Shown: piece after piece, positions 1-8,576 of the stretch
Layout of the letters: each line of letters starts with the position of its first letter
Numbering within the stretch: the first letter of the stretch is position 1
DNA from: Lachnospiraceae bacterium
Lineage (GTDB): Bacteria > Bacillota > Clostridia > Lachnospirales > Lachnospiraceae
DNA length: 36,468 nucleotides
Direction of reading: 5' to 3'
NCBI GenBank assembly: GCA_900751785.1
Contig: CAADSM010000038.1
Location: 1 to 36,468, forward strand
The notes under the pieces: generated by a model
Databases searched by the model: none
The model's input: only the letters and a program-made list of their open reading frames with translations
What the model was told of the DNA's origin: nothing
Made by a program: the position numbers and the translations under genes

Positions 1-1
1 C

Positions 2-352
2 TCTTTCATCTCGCTCACGAAGGTGCTGGAGCCGATCCGGAATTACCTGAGAGAAGAAGGAGAGATCGTGGCGCTGATCAAGCCCCAGTTCGAGGCGGGG
101 CGCGAGAAGGTAGGTAAAAAGGGCGTCGTGCGTGAGAAGAGCACGCACCATGAGGTCATCGAAAAGGTGGCGGACTACGCAGTCTCTATCGGTTTCCGCA
201 TTTTAGCGATCGATTTCTCGCCGATCCGCGGACCTGAGGGAAACATCGAGTATCTGATCCATCTGAAGAAATGTCCGCTCGAGGAGGCGGGCGCAGAGGG
301 AGTCGACCTGGAGAGCGTGGTTGACAGAGCGTTTGAAACACTGGCAAAATAG
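2..352 (+). CDS. tlyA: TlyA-family rRNA 2'-O-methyltransferase, C-terminal part
   Basis: The reading frame is open from base 2, so the gene enters from outside the window and only the last 116 residues are present. The visible part contains LIKPQFEAGREKVGKKG and DFSPIRGPEGNIEYLIHL, typical of the FtsJ-like methyltransferase domain of the TlyA/YqxC family. Known members 2'-O-methylate ribosomal RNA using S-adenosylmethionine. The N-terminal S4 RNA-binding domain and the SAM-binding glycine loop are outside the window. A GTG at 23 exists but lies inside the domain and is not a real start. nadK follows after 10 bases, so the two are probably cotranscribed. Placement before nadK-argR-recN is the usual Clostridia/Bacilli order and supports the call. 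Confidence 0.9.
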   Translation, partial: SFISLTKVLEPIRNYLREEGEIVALIKPQFEAGREKVGKKGVVREKSTHHEVIEKVADYAVSIGFRILAIDFSPIRGPEGNIEYLIHLKKCPLEEAGAEGVDLESVVDRAFETLAK

Positions 353-362
353 AGGTGCGGAC

Positions 363-1196
363 ATGGACTGTTTTTACATTATCACGAATAAGCTGAAAGA
401 TCCTGACTATGCGGTCACTGACCAGATCCGGAGCTACATTGAGCAGAGCGGAAGAAAAGCTGTCTTATCCGTGAAGGATGAGGAGGGGCATATCGTCCCG
501 GGCACGGTGCCGGAGGATGCGGACTGCGCTCTCGTCCTGGGCGGGGACGGGACCCTGATCCGTGCCGTCCGCGACATGGACGGATCTGCGATGCCGCTCC
601 TGGGGATCAACCTGGGAACGCTGGGGTACCTTACGGATGTGGAGCTCAAGGAGTTCCGCCCGGCTCTGGACCGGCTCTTCACAGGAGATTTTGACATCGA
701 GGAACGGATGATGATCGAGGGCGTCACCGCAGACGGATACAGGGATCTCGCAGTCAATGACATCGTCCTCGCAAGAGAAGGGAAGATACGCATCGTGCAG
801 TTCAATCTGTATGTGAACGGCACACTGCTGAACACGTATCTTGCGGACGGCGTCATCATATCCACTCCGACAGGGAGCACGGGATATAACCTGTCGGCGG
901 GCGGTCCGGTGGTGGAGCCCACGGCGAGCATGATCGTGATCACGCCGATCTGCTCCCACGCGCTGAACACGAGCAGTGTGGTGCTGTCTGCCGACGACGT
1001 CATAGAGGTGGAGATCTGTGAGGGAAGATACGGGAGAACGGAGCAGGTGGCGGTCTGCTTCGACGGAGCCGAGCAGTCGACTCTTGTGACGGGGGACCGG
1101 GTTACGATCCGCAGATCGCACAAGACAGCGCGGCTGGTGAAGCTGAGCCGTGAAAGCTTTATGAAGACCATGCGCAGAAAGATGAAAGGAAATTAA
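363..1196 (+). CDS. nadK: NAD kinase
   Basis: This cytosolic enzyme phosphorylates NAD to NADP with ATP or polyphosphate. The 277-residue protein has the diagnostic GGDGT motif at residues 60-64, followed by NLGTLGYLTDVE, NDIVLAR and the NAD-binding ISTPTGSTGYNLSAGGP segment, which covers the whole family fold. I chose ATG 363, with a GAGGTG ribosome site just upstream, over the in-frame TTG at 321. The TTG would overlap tlyA by 32 bases and add 14 residues with no family similarity. It sits 10 bases after tlyA and 4 bases before argR, so it is an internal gene of the operon. Length is normal for short bacterial NAD kinases. Confidence 0.97.
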   Translation: MDCFYIITNKLKDPDYAVTDQIRSYIEQSGRKAVLSVKDEEGHIVPGTVPEDADCALVLGGDGTLIRAVRDMDGSAMPLLGINLGTLGYLTDVELKEFRPALDRLFTGDFDIEERMMIEGVTADGYRDLAVNDIVLAREGKIRIVQFNLYVNGTLLNTYLADGVIISTPTGSTGYNLSAGGPVVEPTASMIVITPICSHALNTSSVVLSADDVIEVEICEGRYGRTEQVAVCFDGAEQSTLVTGDRVTIRRSHKTARLVKLSRESFMKTMRRKMKGN

Positions 1197-1200
1197 GAAG

Positions 1201-1653
1201 ATGAAAGTCAGTCGTCATGCAAAAATCATTGAACTTATCAGTCAGTACGATATCGAGACACAGGAAGAGCTGGCTGAATATCTTAATAACGCCGGATTCA
1301 AGGTTACGCAGGCAACGGTATCGAGGGATATCCGCGACCTGAAGCTCACCAAGGTTTCCATCGGGGGCAGGCAGAAGTACATCGTCCACAGACCGGAAGA
1401 GGGGATGAGTGAAAAATACATCAGAGTCCTCAAGGATGGCTATGTCTCCATGGACATGGCGCAGAATATCCTTGTGATCAAGACAGTATCCGGTATGGCG
1501 ATGGCGGTTGCGGCCGCTCTTGACGCCATGAAATGGAACGAGGTCGTAGGGTGTATCGCGGGAGACGACACCATCATGTGCGCGATCCGCACGGTGGAGG
1601 AGACGACAGCCGTGATGGAGAAGATTAGAAGGATTGTGTCAAAAGGATTATAG
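1201..1653 (+). CDS. argR: Arginine repressor ArgR/AhrC
   Basis: A 150-residue arginine-responsive transcription regulator. The N-terminal winged helix-turn-helix (about residues 1-70) carries the family signature TQATVSRDIRDLKLTKV. The C-terminal oligomerisation and arginine-binding domain (about 80-150) ends with VVGCIAGDDTIMCAIRT, including the GDDT segment that contacts arginine. Family members form hexamers that repress arginine biosynthesis and activate catabolism when arginine is high. In Bacilli and Clostridia the gene commonly lies directly before recN, as here, where the gap is 3 bases. No arginine genes are in the window, so its targets are elsewhere. Confidence 0.97.
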   Translation: MKVSRHAKIIELISQYDIETQEELAEYLNNAGFKVTQATVSRDIRDLKLTKVSIGGRQKYIVHRPEEGMSEKYIRVLKDGYVSMDMAQNILVIKTVSGMAMAVAAALDAMKWNEVVGCIAGDDTIMCAIRTVEETTAVMEKIRRIVSKGL

Positions 1654-1656
1654 GAT

Positions 1657-3333
1657 ATGTTACAGAATCTTTATGTGAAAAATCTGGCCCTGATCGACGA
1701 GACGGAGGTGGAGTTCGGTCCGGGACTGAACATACTGACCGGCGAGACCGGCGCGGGAAAATCTCTGCTGCTCGGATCGGTCAATCTCGCCCTGGGAGGA
1801 AAGTACAGCGCGGATATGCTGCGGAGCGGAGCAAAGAGCGGTCTTGTGGAGCTTACCTTTACTGTCGATGACGAGAGGATCCGGCGCAGGCTCGAGCAGC
1901 TGGATCTGTTCCCGGAGGACGGATGCCTGACACTGAGCAGACGCCTGATGGAGGGAAGGAGCGTCAGCAGGATCAACGGCGAGACTGTAAGCGCGCGCGT
2001 GCTCAGGGACGCGGCGGGCCTGCTGATCGATATCCACGGGCAGCATGAGAACCAGACGCTCCTGCAGAGAAAGAATCACCTGGCTCTCCTGGATCTCTAC
2101 GCCAAGGAAGAGACTTCTCCTCTCAGGAAGGAGATGGCGGAGAAGTTCCGCATATATCAGGAGCTGTGCCGGAAGAAGGAGTCGTCTGCGCTCGATGACG
2201 AGAGCCGGAGGAAGGAAGCTGCTCTCGCGGAGTTCGAGGTGAAGGAGATCGAGGATGCAGCTCTTGTCCTGGGTGAGGATGAAGAGCTGGAGGATCTGTA
2301 CCGCCGGATGACTGAGAGCAGGAGAGTGACAGAGTCCGTGGCAGAGACTTACCAGTACACCGGGGAGGATGCAAGGGGCAATGCCAGCGATTTCCTGAGC
2401 CGGGCGATCCGCTCCATGCAGGAGGCGGCAGAGTTTGACGAGACGGGAAGCCGCCTTTACGGCCAGCTTATCGAGATCGACAGCCTGCTCAACGATTTTA
2501 ACCGGGAACTGTCCGAGTATGCCAAGAGCTTTGAGTTTTCGGATGAGGAGTTTCAGGAGACAGAGACAAGGCTGAACCTGATCAATCATTTAAAGGCAAA
2601 ATATGGAAAAACGATTTCTGAAATCCTCGCATACTGCGGGGAAAAAAGGCAGAGACTAACAGAACTCGAAGATTATGACACATTTATGAGGGAGCTTGAC
2701 AAAAAGACAGAGGAAGCTTTCAGGGCGGTCGGGAAAACGGCGGAGGAACTGCATAAAGTCAGAGAGAGGGCTGCGGAAACATTCGCCGGAGAGATCCAGA
2801 AGCAGATGGCGGAGCTGAATTTTCTGGACGCCCGTCTGGAAATCCGGCTCACTGATGCAGGACATTACAGCGCCAGCGGAAAAGACGAGGCGGAGTTCTA
2901 TTTTTCAGCAAATCCCGGCGAGCCTCTGAAACCGATGGGGAATGTGGCGTCCGGCGGCGAGCTGTCGCGTGTCATGCTGGCGGTGAAGACGGTCCTTGCC
3001 GATGAAGAAGATACGCCTACGCTGATCTTTGATGAGATCGATACGGGAATCTCCGGGATCACTGCCGGAAAGGTGGGCGAGAAGCTGCGCCTGATCGGCA
3101 GGAGCAGACAGGTCATCTGTATTACTCATCTTCCCCAGATCGCAGCGGCGGCGGACAGCCATTTCCTGATCTCCAAGGAGACAGACGGAAGGACAGTGAA
3201 GACAGATATCGCGCTTCTTGATGAGGAGGCGTCGGTGCAGGAGCTTGCCAGGATGCTGGGCGGCGCCAATGTGACCGGGAGGATCCTTGAGAGTGCGGGC
3301 GAGATGAAAGAATTGGCAAAGAGTGAAACATAA
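1657..3333 (+). CDS. recN: DNA repair protein RecN
   Basis: An SMC-like ATPase of 558 residues that acts early in double-strand break repair. Walker A is GETGAGKS at residues 29-36. The middle third is charged and helical, as expected for the coiled-coil arms (about residues 150-370). The C-terminal half contains the ABC signature NVASGGELSRVMLAVK and a Walker B of the form LIFDEIDTGISG, followed by THLPQIAAAADSHFLISK, which is typical of RecN. Length matches the family (about 550-570). It starts 3 bases after argR and is followed by an intrinsic terminator at 3373-3402, so it is the last gene of the tlyA-nadK-argR-recN unit. Confidence 0.97.
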   Translation: MLQNLYVKNLALIDETEVEFGPGLNILTGETGAGKSLLLGSVNLALGGKYSADMLRSGAKSGLVELTFTVDDERIRRRLEQLDLFPEDGCLTLSRRLMEGRSVSRINGETVSARVLRDAAGLLIDIHGQHENQTLLQRKNHLALLDLYAKEETSPLRKEMAEKFRIYQELCRKKESSALDDESRRKEAALAEFEVKEIEDAALVLGEDEELEDLYRRMTESRRVTESVAETYQYTGEDARGNASDFLSRAIRSMQEAAEFDETGSRLYGQLIEIDSLLNDFNRELSEYAKSFEFSDEEFQETETRLNLINHLKAKYGKTISEILAYCGEKRQRLTELEDYDTFMRELDKKTEEAFRAVGKTAEELHKVRERAAETFAGEIQKQMAELNFLDARLEIRLTDAGHYSASGKDEAEFYFSANPGEPLKPMGNVASGGELSRVMLAVKTVLADEEDTPTLIFDEIDTGISGITAGKVGEKLRLIGRSRQVICITHLPQIAAAADSHFLISKETDGRTVKTDIALLDEEASVQELARMLGGANVTGRILESAGEMKELAKSET

Positions 3334-3338
3334 TACCA

Positions 3339-3368
3339 GTGTGAAATCTGAGGAAGACACACATACTA
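3339..3368 (+). promoter_or_regulatory. Candidate sigma-G sporulation promoter of spoIVB
   Basis: The sequence has CATACTA at 3362-3368, a full match to the sigma-G -10 element. GTGTG at 3339-3343, exactly 18 bases upstream, matches four of five positions of the -35 consensus GHATR. In Bacillus subtilis spoIVB is transcribed in the forespore by sigma-F and sigma-G, so position and type agree. Transcription would start near 3375. The sigma assignment is inference. Confidence 0.5.
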
Positions 3369-3372
3369 AGAG

Positions 3373-3402
3373 CGGATACAGTCATGTATCCGTTTTCTTT
3401 TT
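3373..3402 (+). terminator. Intrinsic terminator after recN
   Basis: CGGATACA (3373-3380) pairs with TGTATCCG (3385-3392) around the 4-base loop GTCA. The run TTTTCTTTTT follows at 3393-3402. It lies 40 bases after the recN stop and ends the upstream operon. It covers the ATG at 3384, which argues against that ATG as the spoIVB start. Confidence 0.8.
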
Positions 3403-3422
3403 GTGTGAAAGGATGTGAATCT

Positions 3423-4502
3423 ATGTCAAATGACCGGGAACAAAAAGGAAAGCGATATCTCACGGTACTGCTCCTGTCGGCTGCCATGTGTGCCGGCATT
3501 CTCTGCGCCGGGGGCAGGAGCGCGGAAAATGAGCTGCAGCAGGCAGAGGCGAGCGCGGGGAGCGGAGAGAACGATACCGTACTCCTGGGCGGGATGCCCG
3601 TTGGGATTTATATGGAGACGGACGGCGTCATGGTCCTGAGCACGGAGAGCCTGGAGGGGATTGACGGGGAAGTCTACGAACCTGCGGATGGCCTCGTGAG
3701 GTCAGGCGATTATATCACAGCGGTCAATGAGCAGGAGATATCGGGCAAATCAGAGCTTCTGGAAGCTGTCGAGCACCTGGACAGCGGCAGCGTGGTGCTC
3801 ACGCTGAGGCGCAGCGGCAAGACGATGGATGTGAGGATAAGGCCTGTGGAGTGCGCCCCGGACGAGTATAAGCTGGGGATCTGGGTGCGCGACAACGTGC
3901 AGGGGCTCGGGACCGTCACCTTTTTGACAGAGGAGAGCCGGTTCGGCGCGCTGGGGCACGGAATTCATGATACAGACACCAACGTGCTCATGTCTATCTC
4001 AGACGGGACGCTGTATAAGACGAGCATACAGGATGTCATTAAAGGCTCCGACGGAAGCCCGGGGACGATGGAGGGCATCATCGTCTACAACAACTACAAT
4101 ATCCTGGGAACGATCGACAAGAATACGGAGGCGGGAATCTATGGAACAGTAGAGCGGATCGACGAATTGTTCGAAGAACAGATCCCGATCGAGACTGCCT
4201 CGACAGATGAGATCGTGACAGGAGATGCTGTGATGCGGTGTTTTGTCGACAACGAGGTGAGGGATTATAAGATCCAGGTGACAGATATCGACACGTCGGG
4301 AAACGAGATCAACAAAGGACTGGTCATCCAGGTGACGGATTCGGAACTGCTTGAAAAAACGGGAGGGATCATCCAGGGAATGAGCGGAAGTCCGATCATT
4401 CAGAACGGGAAACTGATCGGAGCAGTCACACATGTGTTTGTTCAGGATTCGACAAAGGGGTATGGCATCTTTATTGAAAATATGCTGAATCAGGTGGAAT
4501 AG
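3423..4502 (+). CDS. spoIVB: SpoIVB serine peptidase (sigma-K checkpoint)
   Basis: A 359-residue secreted/membrane-anchored sporulation protease. A basic start is followed by one hydrophobic segment (YLTVLLLSAAMCAGILCAGG, signal anchor). A PDZ domain comes next (about residues 70-135, with GLVRSGDYITAVNEQEISG). The S55 peptidase domain carries the catalytic His in GHGIHD (His179) and the catalytic Ser in GMSGSP (Ser321). In B. subtilis SpoIVB is made in the forespore and signals across the septum to start pro-sigma-K processing. ATG 3423 has an AAAGGATG site upstream. The in-frame ATG 3384 lies inside the recN terminator and is rejected. The pairing with spo0A is the standard order in spore-forming Firmicutes. 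Confidence 0.95.
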   Translation: MSNDREQKGKRYLTVLLLSAAMCAGILCAGGRSAENELQQAEASAGSGENDTVLLGGMPVGIYMETDGVMVLSTESLEGIDGEVYEPADGLVRSGDYITAVNEQEISGKSELLEAVEHLDSGSVVLTLRRSGKTMDVRIRPVECAPDEYKLGIWVRDNVQGLGTVTFLTEESRFGALGHGIHDTDTNVLMSISDGTLYKTSIQDVIKGSDGSPGTMEGIIVYNNYNILGTIDKNTEAGIYGTVERIDELFEEQIPIETASTDEIVTGDAVMRCFVDNEVRDYKIQVTDIDTSGNEINKGLVIQVTDSELLEKTGGIIQGMSGSPIIQNGKLIGAVTHVFVQDSTKGYGIFIENMLNQVE

Positions 4503-4507
4503 ACTGA

Positions 4508-4531
4508 TTTGTCGAATTTTATGTCGAATTA
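4508..4531 (+). promoter_or_regulatory. Two tandem Spo0A boxes upstream of spo0A
   Basis: TTTGTCGAA at 4508-4516 and ATGTCGAA at 4521-4528 both contain the 0A-box core TGTCGAA in the same orientation. The cores start 12 bases apart, about one DNA turn. They lie upstream of the sigma-A-type promoter at 4548-4576 and suggest autoregulation by Spo0A~P. The bases GACTGATTT (4502-4510), 12 bases before GTCGAATTA (4523-4531), also resemble a sigma-H promoter with two mismatches in its -35, so a sigma-H start overlapping the boxes is possible. Confidence 0.7.
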
Positions 4532-4547
4532 GTGCTACAAAATCTCC

Positions 4548-4576
4548 TTGATTCCGCAAAAAGGGCTGGATATAAT
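4548..4576 (+). promoter_or_regulatory. Sigma-A-type promoter of spo0A
   Basis: TTGATT (4548-4553) and TATAAT (4571-4576) are separated by 17 bases. Transcription would start near 4583, giving a leader of about 48 bases before ATG 4631. The Spo0A boxes lie directly upstream. Confidence 0.75.
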
Positions 4577-4630
4577 AAGCAAGTGGTGTTTTCAAAGCTG
4601 GTTCTCAAAATAGCTAAAGGAGAGAAGAGA

Positions 4631-5422
4631 ATGGAGCATTTGAGTGTCGCCATCGCTGATGATAACCAGAGGATTCTCGATATGCTGGAAACTGTTATCG
4701 GCATGGATAAAGAATTAAATCTGGTGGGAAAAGCGAAAAATGGTGAAGAGATGTGTCAGATCATCAAAGACAAACAGCCAGACGTCGTCCTTCTCGACCT
4801 GATCATGCCGAAAATGGACGGATTGACAGTGATGGAACAGGTCAGTCAGGACAAAAATGTCAGTAAACGGCCGTATTTTATCGTAGTCACAGCGGTGGGA
4901 CAAGAAAGGATTACAGAAGATGCCTTCAACAAGGGCGCAAACTACTATATCATGAAACCGTTCAACAATGAAATGCTGCTGAACCGGATAAAATCTGTCA
5001 GAAAAATGTTCCGAAATAATGAAAAGAAAAGTGAAGATACAAAAACAGGAAATGCGGTGAGAGGGGAAAATTTGGAAAACCGTGTCACAAATATGCTCCA
5101 TGAGATCGGCATTCCGGCTCATATCAAGGGTTATCATTACCTGAGAGATGCGATCATCATGGCAGTGGAAGATATGGATGTGCTCAACGCCATAACGAAG
5201 ATACTTTATCCTACGGTGGCAAAGAAATATCAGACAACGTCGAGCCGTGTGGAGAGAGCGATCCGGCACGCGATCGAGGTTGCCTGGAGCAGGGGAAAAC
5301 TGGACACACTGGATGAACTGTTCGGATATACGGTTAGTACAGGGAAGGGAAAGCCTACAAATTCCGAATTTATCGCGCTGATCGCGGATACGATCCAGCT
5401 CGAGTACAAGCACAGGAGCTGA
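4631..5422 (+). CDS. spo0A: Sporulation master regulator Spo0A
   Basis: A 263-residue response regulator that commits the cell to sporulation. The receiver domain (residues 1-125) has the acidic pair in IADDNQ, the phospho-acceptor Asp56 in [11 protein letters not shown] and the conserved Lys in MKPFNN. A linker leads to the Spo0A-type DNA-binding domain (about 150-263), with [19 protein letters not shown] and [10 protein letters not shown] as recognition-helix signatures. I chose ATG 4631, preceded by AAAGGAGAGAAGAGA. The frame is open upstream to 4532, but the extra residues are unlike the family and fall in the promoter region. Transcription probably starts from 4548-4576, with feedback through the two 0A boxes. 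No strong terminator is visible after it. Confidence 0.97.
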   Translation: MEHLSVAIADDNQRILDMLETVIGMDKELNLVGKAKNGEEMCQIIKDKQPDVVLLDLIMPKMDGLTVMEQVSQDKNVSKRPYFIVVTAVGQERITEDAFNKGANYYIMKPFNNEMLLNRIKSVRKMFRNNEKKSEDTKTGNAVRGENLENRVTNMLHEIGIPAHIKGYHYLRDAIIMAVEDMDVLNAITKILYPTVAKKYQTTSSRVERAIRHAIEVAWSRGKLDTLDELFGYTVSTGKGKPTNSEFIALIADTIQLEYKHRS

Positions 5423-5461
5423 GGAAGGGGCAATTGCGTCAAAGTAAAGCGATAAAATCCT

Positions 5462-5489
5462 TTGCATTATAGAGAAAATGCGGTATAAT
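5462..5489 (+). promoter_or_regulatory. Sigma-A-type promoter of glgA
   Basis: TTGCAT (5462-5467) and TATAAT (5484-5489) are spaced by 16 bases, 56 bases before the glgA ATG. It probably also serves metF and the downstream methionine genes, because no terminator separates them. Confidence 0.7.
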
Positions 5490-5544
5490 GAACAGTAGTG
5501 AAAAGCCGTGCGGCGATTAATGCAGAAAATGGAGGATAAGTAAT

Positions 5545-6993
5545 ATGAAAAACATTTTGTTTGCTTCTTCAGAATGCGTGCCTTTTATCAAGACAGGCGG
5601 TCTTGCGGACGTTGTAGGTTCGCTTCCCAAGGATTTTGATAAGACGAAGTATGATGTCAGAGTCGTCCTTCCGAAGTACACATGCATGAAGCAGGAATGG
5701 AAAGACAGGATGGAGTATGTCAGCCATTTCTATATGGACATTGCAGGACAGAATCAGTATGTCGGAATCATGAAGACTGTCCTGAACGACATCACATTTT
5801 ATTTTATCGATAATGAACACTATTTCAGCGGGTTCGCACCGTATGACGGGGATCCGAAGTGGGGGATCGAGAAGTTTGCATTCTTCTCCAAGGCAGTCCT
5901 CAGCATCCTTCCTGTGATCGGTTTCCGTCCGGATCTGATCCACTGCCACGACTGGCAGACAGGACTGATCCCGGTCTATCTTGATAATTTCAGATATCTC
6001 GGCGAATACTACCGCGGCATCAAGACGATCATGACGATACATAACCTGAAGTTCCAGGGTGTGTGGGGTACAAAGACCGTGAGAGGGATCACAGGACTTC
6101 CAGAGTACTATTTCGTTCCGGACAAGATGGAAGCCTACAAGGACGCCAACCTTCTGAAGGGCGGTATCGTTTATGCGGATAAGGTCACAACTGTAAGCCA
6201 GAGCTACGCGGAAGAGATCAAGACTCCGTTCTACGGAGAGGGGCTTGACGGACTGATGTCGGCAAGGGCGAACGACCTGTGCGGAATCGTGAACGGACTG
6301 GATTATGACGACTGGAATCCGGAGACAGACACAAGGATCGCGAAGAACTTTACGATCGGGAATTTCCGCAAGAATAAAGTGGCAAACAAGACTGCGCTCC
6401 AGGAAGAGCTCGGCCTGAACAAGGATCCTCATGTCATGCTCATCGGTATGGTATCCCGTCTGACAGACCAGAAGGGATTCGACCTTATCGATTACGTCAT
6501 GGACGAACTCTGCCAGGATGCTGTGCAGATCGTTGTCCTCGGAACCGGTGATGTGAAATATGAGAATATGTTCCGTCATTTTGCATGGAAGTACTCGGGA
6601 AGAGTTTCCGCGAATATCTACTATTCAGATGAACTCTCCCACAAGATCTACGCTTCCTGCGATGCCTTCCTGATGCCGTCCCTGTTTGAGCCATGCGGAC
6701 TGAGCCAGCTCATGAGCCTGCGCTACGGAACGCTTCCGATCGTCAGGGAGACCGGCGGACTGAAGGATACAGTAGAGCCGTACAACGAGTTTGAGAAGAC
6801 AGGCACCGGCTTCAGCTTCAGCAACTACAATGCGCATGAGATGCTGAATACTGTACGTTATGCTGAGCGCATCTACTATGACAGAAAGAGAGACTGGAAT
6901 AAGATCGTAGAGAGAGCGATGAGCCAGGACTTCTCCTGGAAGAACTCAGCGAAGCAGTATGAAGAACTGTACAAGAGCCTGATCGGCGAATAG
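5545..6993 (+). CDS. glgA: Glycogen synthase (ADP-glucose)
   Basis: A GT5-family glycosyltransferase of 482 residues, the usual bacterial GlgA length. It extends alpha-1,4-glucan chains from ADP-glucose in the cytosol. The N-terminus shows the ADP-glucose-binding motif KTGGLADVVGSLPK (from residue 16). The first Rossmann half has LIHCHDWQTGLIPVYL and MTIHNLKFQGV. The second half has MVSRLTDQKGFDL and the nucleotide-sugar site PSLFEPCGLSQLMSLRYGT. ATG 5545 has GGAGG at 5532-5536. It stands alone: no glgB, glgC, glgD or glgP is nearby. metF follows 20 bases later. Confidence 0.97.
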   Translation: MKNILFASSECVPFIKTGGLADVVGSLPKDFDKTKYDVRVVLPKYTCMKQEWKDRMEYVSHFYMDIAGQNQYVGIMKTVLNDITFYFIDNEHYFSGFAPYDGDPKWGIEKFAFFSKAVLSILPVIGFRPDLIHCHDWQTGLIPVYLDNFRYLGEYYRGIKTIMTIHNLKFQGVWGTKTVRGITGLPEYYFVPDKMEAYKDANLLKGGIVYADKVTTVSQSYAEEIKTPFYGEGLDGLMSARANDLCGIVNGLDYDDWNPETDTRIAKNFTIGNFRKNKVANKTALQEELGLNKDPHVMLIGMVSRLTDQKGFDLIDYVMDELCQDAVQIVVLGTGDVKYENMFRHFAWKYSGRVSANIYYSDELSHKIYASCDAFLMPSLFEPCGLSQLMSLRYGTLPIVRETGGLKDTVEPYNEFEKTGTGFSFSNYNAHEMLNTVRYAERIYYDRKRDWNKIVERAMSQDFSWKNSAKQYEELYKSLIGE

Positions 6994-7013
6994 AACAGGA
7001 GATATTATACCGG

Positions 7014-7883
7014 ATGAAAATAATTGACAGACTGAAGGAAGAAAGGATACACATCTCCTTTGAGGTCTTCCCTCCGAAGACAGATGAGGGGATCGACAAG
7101 GTACTGTCAGCCACGGCAGAGATCGCGAAGCTTGACCCTGCATTCATCAGCGTGACATACGGTGCAGGCGGCGGCACGAGCAGGAATACTGCTAAGATCG
7201 CCTCCTACATAAAGGATGATCTGAATGTGCTGAGCCTCGCGCACCTGACCTGCGCGTCCTCCACCAAGGATGAAGTCAGGGAAGTGATAGAGAATCTGAA
7301 AAGTCTGGGAATCGAGAATATCCTCGCCTTGCGCGGGGATATTCCGGCTAATATGACTTTTCCGTCAGGAGACCGGTTCCGCTACGCTTACGAGCTGGTA
7401 GAAGAGATCAGAAAGAGCGGGGACTTCTGCATCGGGGCGGCGTGCTACCCGGAAGGACATGTGGAAAACGAGCACAAGGAGGACGACATCAGATATCTGA
7501 AGCAGAAGGTGGACAGCGGCGTCGACTTCCTTACAACGCAGATGTTTTTCGAAAATGACATTCACTACAATTTCCTATACCGCATCCGAGAGGCAGGCAT
7601 TACCGTGCCCGTGCTCCCTGGAATCATGCCTATCACGAGCGCCGCGCAGATGAAGCGCAGCCAGGAGCTCTCGGGGACCGTTTTCCCGCGCAGGTTTCTC
7701 TCGATCCTTGACCGGTTCGGAAGCTCTCCGGCGGCCATGAGGCAGGCCGGGATCGCCTACGCCACAGACCAGATCATCGATCTGCTGGCCAACGGCGTAA
7801 AGAACATCCATATCTATTCGATGAACAGACCGGATGTGGCGGCTGCGATCATGAGCAATCTGTCCGAGATCATCAAGTGTTAG
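7014..7883 (+). CDS. metF: Methylenetetrahydrofolate reductase
   Basis: A 289-residue flavoprotein of the MetF family that reduces 5,10-methylene-THF to 5-methyl-THF, the methyl donor for MetH. Visible family segments are ISFEVFPPKTDEG near the N-terminus, the folate-site run FISVTYGAGGGTS, the TCASSTKDEV strand, NILALRGDIP and the FLTTQMFFEN segment, with GIMPITSAAQMKR in the C-terminal third. This covers a complete TIM barrel. An AGGAG at 6997-7001 serves ATG 7014. The stop overlaps the ribosome site of the next gene (ATG 7892). Together with the activation protein and metH it forms a B12-dependent methionine module. Confidence 0.96.
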   Translation: MKIIDRLKEERIHISFEVFPPKTDEGIDKVLSATAEIAKLDPAFISVTYGAGGGTSRNTAKIASYIKDDLNVLSLAHLTCASSTKDEVREVIENLKSLGIENILALRGDIPANMTFPSGDRFRYAYELVEEIRKSGDFCIGAACYPEGHVENEHKEDDIRYLKQKVDSGVDFLTTQMFFENDIHYNFLYRIREAGITVPVLPGIMPITSAAQMKRSQELSGTVFPRRFLSILDRFGSSPAAMRQAGIAYATDQIIDLLANGVKNIHIYSMNRPDVAAAIMSNLSEIIKC

Positions 7884-7891
7884 GAGAGAAT

Positions 7892-8536
7892 ATGGAAAAA
7901 AGAGTGAAAGAAGCGGTGCGTTATCTCGGATTCGGAAAGAATGCGGCAGATGAACGGACCCTGACATTGATCCGGAGCTGTTTTACAGAGCTGGAGCACA
8001 CGGCAGGGCCGAGGTCCATCTGCCGTATTTTTGAAATGGAAAGAACAGAAGAAGGGAAGATCGCGGTCGGGAAGCTTGAGATCGAGAGCAGGAGCCTGAG
8101 CCGGAACCTGCAGGGCTGCGACAGGATCGTCCTGTTCGGCGCGACTCTGGGCGCGGAGACAGACCGGCTGATCACAAGGGCTTCGCTGACGGATATGGCG
8201 AAGGCGGTCGTGCTGCAGGCGTGCGCGGCGGCATTTCTGGAAGAATACTGCGATGAATGTCAGAGGAAGATCGGAGAAGAGATGGAGAGAGAGGGGCGGT
8301 ACCTGAGACCGAGGTTCAGCCCGGGGTACGGGGACTTTGATATCCGTTATCAGGAGCCCCTTATGCGGATGCTCGACTGCGCTAAGACGATCGGACTCAC
8401 CATGACGGAGAATTATATGATGACGCCCACGAAATCGGTGACTGCAGTGATCGGCGCAAGCCCTGTGAAGGAGCGGTGCCCGGTGGAAGGGTGCGAGGCG
8501 TGCGGGAAAAAGGACTGCCCGTACCGGAGAAATTGA
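7892..8536 (+). CDS. Stand-alone MetH activation-domain protein
   Basis: A 214-residue protein related to the vitamin B12-dependent methionine synthase activation domain. In long MetH enzymes this is the C-terminal SAM-binding module that re-methylates inactive cob(II)alamin. Here it is a separate gene just before a metH that lacks that domain. Recognisable parts are GCDRIVLFGATLGAETDRLI, a helical middle with AAAFLEEYCDE, and the SAM-site type segment LRPRFSPGYGDFDIRYQ followed by TKSVTAVIGAS. The tail has four cysteines (CPVEGCEACGKKDCPYR) that could bind metal or cobalamin; their role is unknown. ATG 7892 follows AGGAGA at 7882-7887. The GTG at 7877 inside metF is rejected. Confidence 0.88.
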   Translation: MEKRVKEAVRYLGFGKNAADERTLTLIRSCFTELEHTAGPRSICRIFEMERTEEGKIAVGKLEIESRSLSRNLQGCDRIVLFGATLGAETDRLITRASLTDMAKAVVLQACAAAFLEEYCDECQRKIGEEMEREGRYLRPRFSPGYGDFDIRYQEPLMRMLDCAKTIGLTMTENYMMTPTKSVTAVIGASPVKERCPVEGCEACGKKDCPYRRN

Positions 8537-8576
8537 GATCAGCGTCCGCGCTGTTTTGGCAAGAAAGGATACATTT

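Noticed and set aside
3384..3422. An upstream ATG as the start of spoIVB
   Set aside because: It sits in the loop and arm of the recN terminator and lacks a ribosome site; ATG 3423 has one and gives a standard signal anchor.
5569..6579. A 336-codon minus-strand frame inside glgA
   Set aside because: The glgA frame has all GT5 motifs, and the reverse frame has none of its own.
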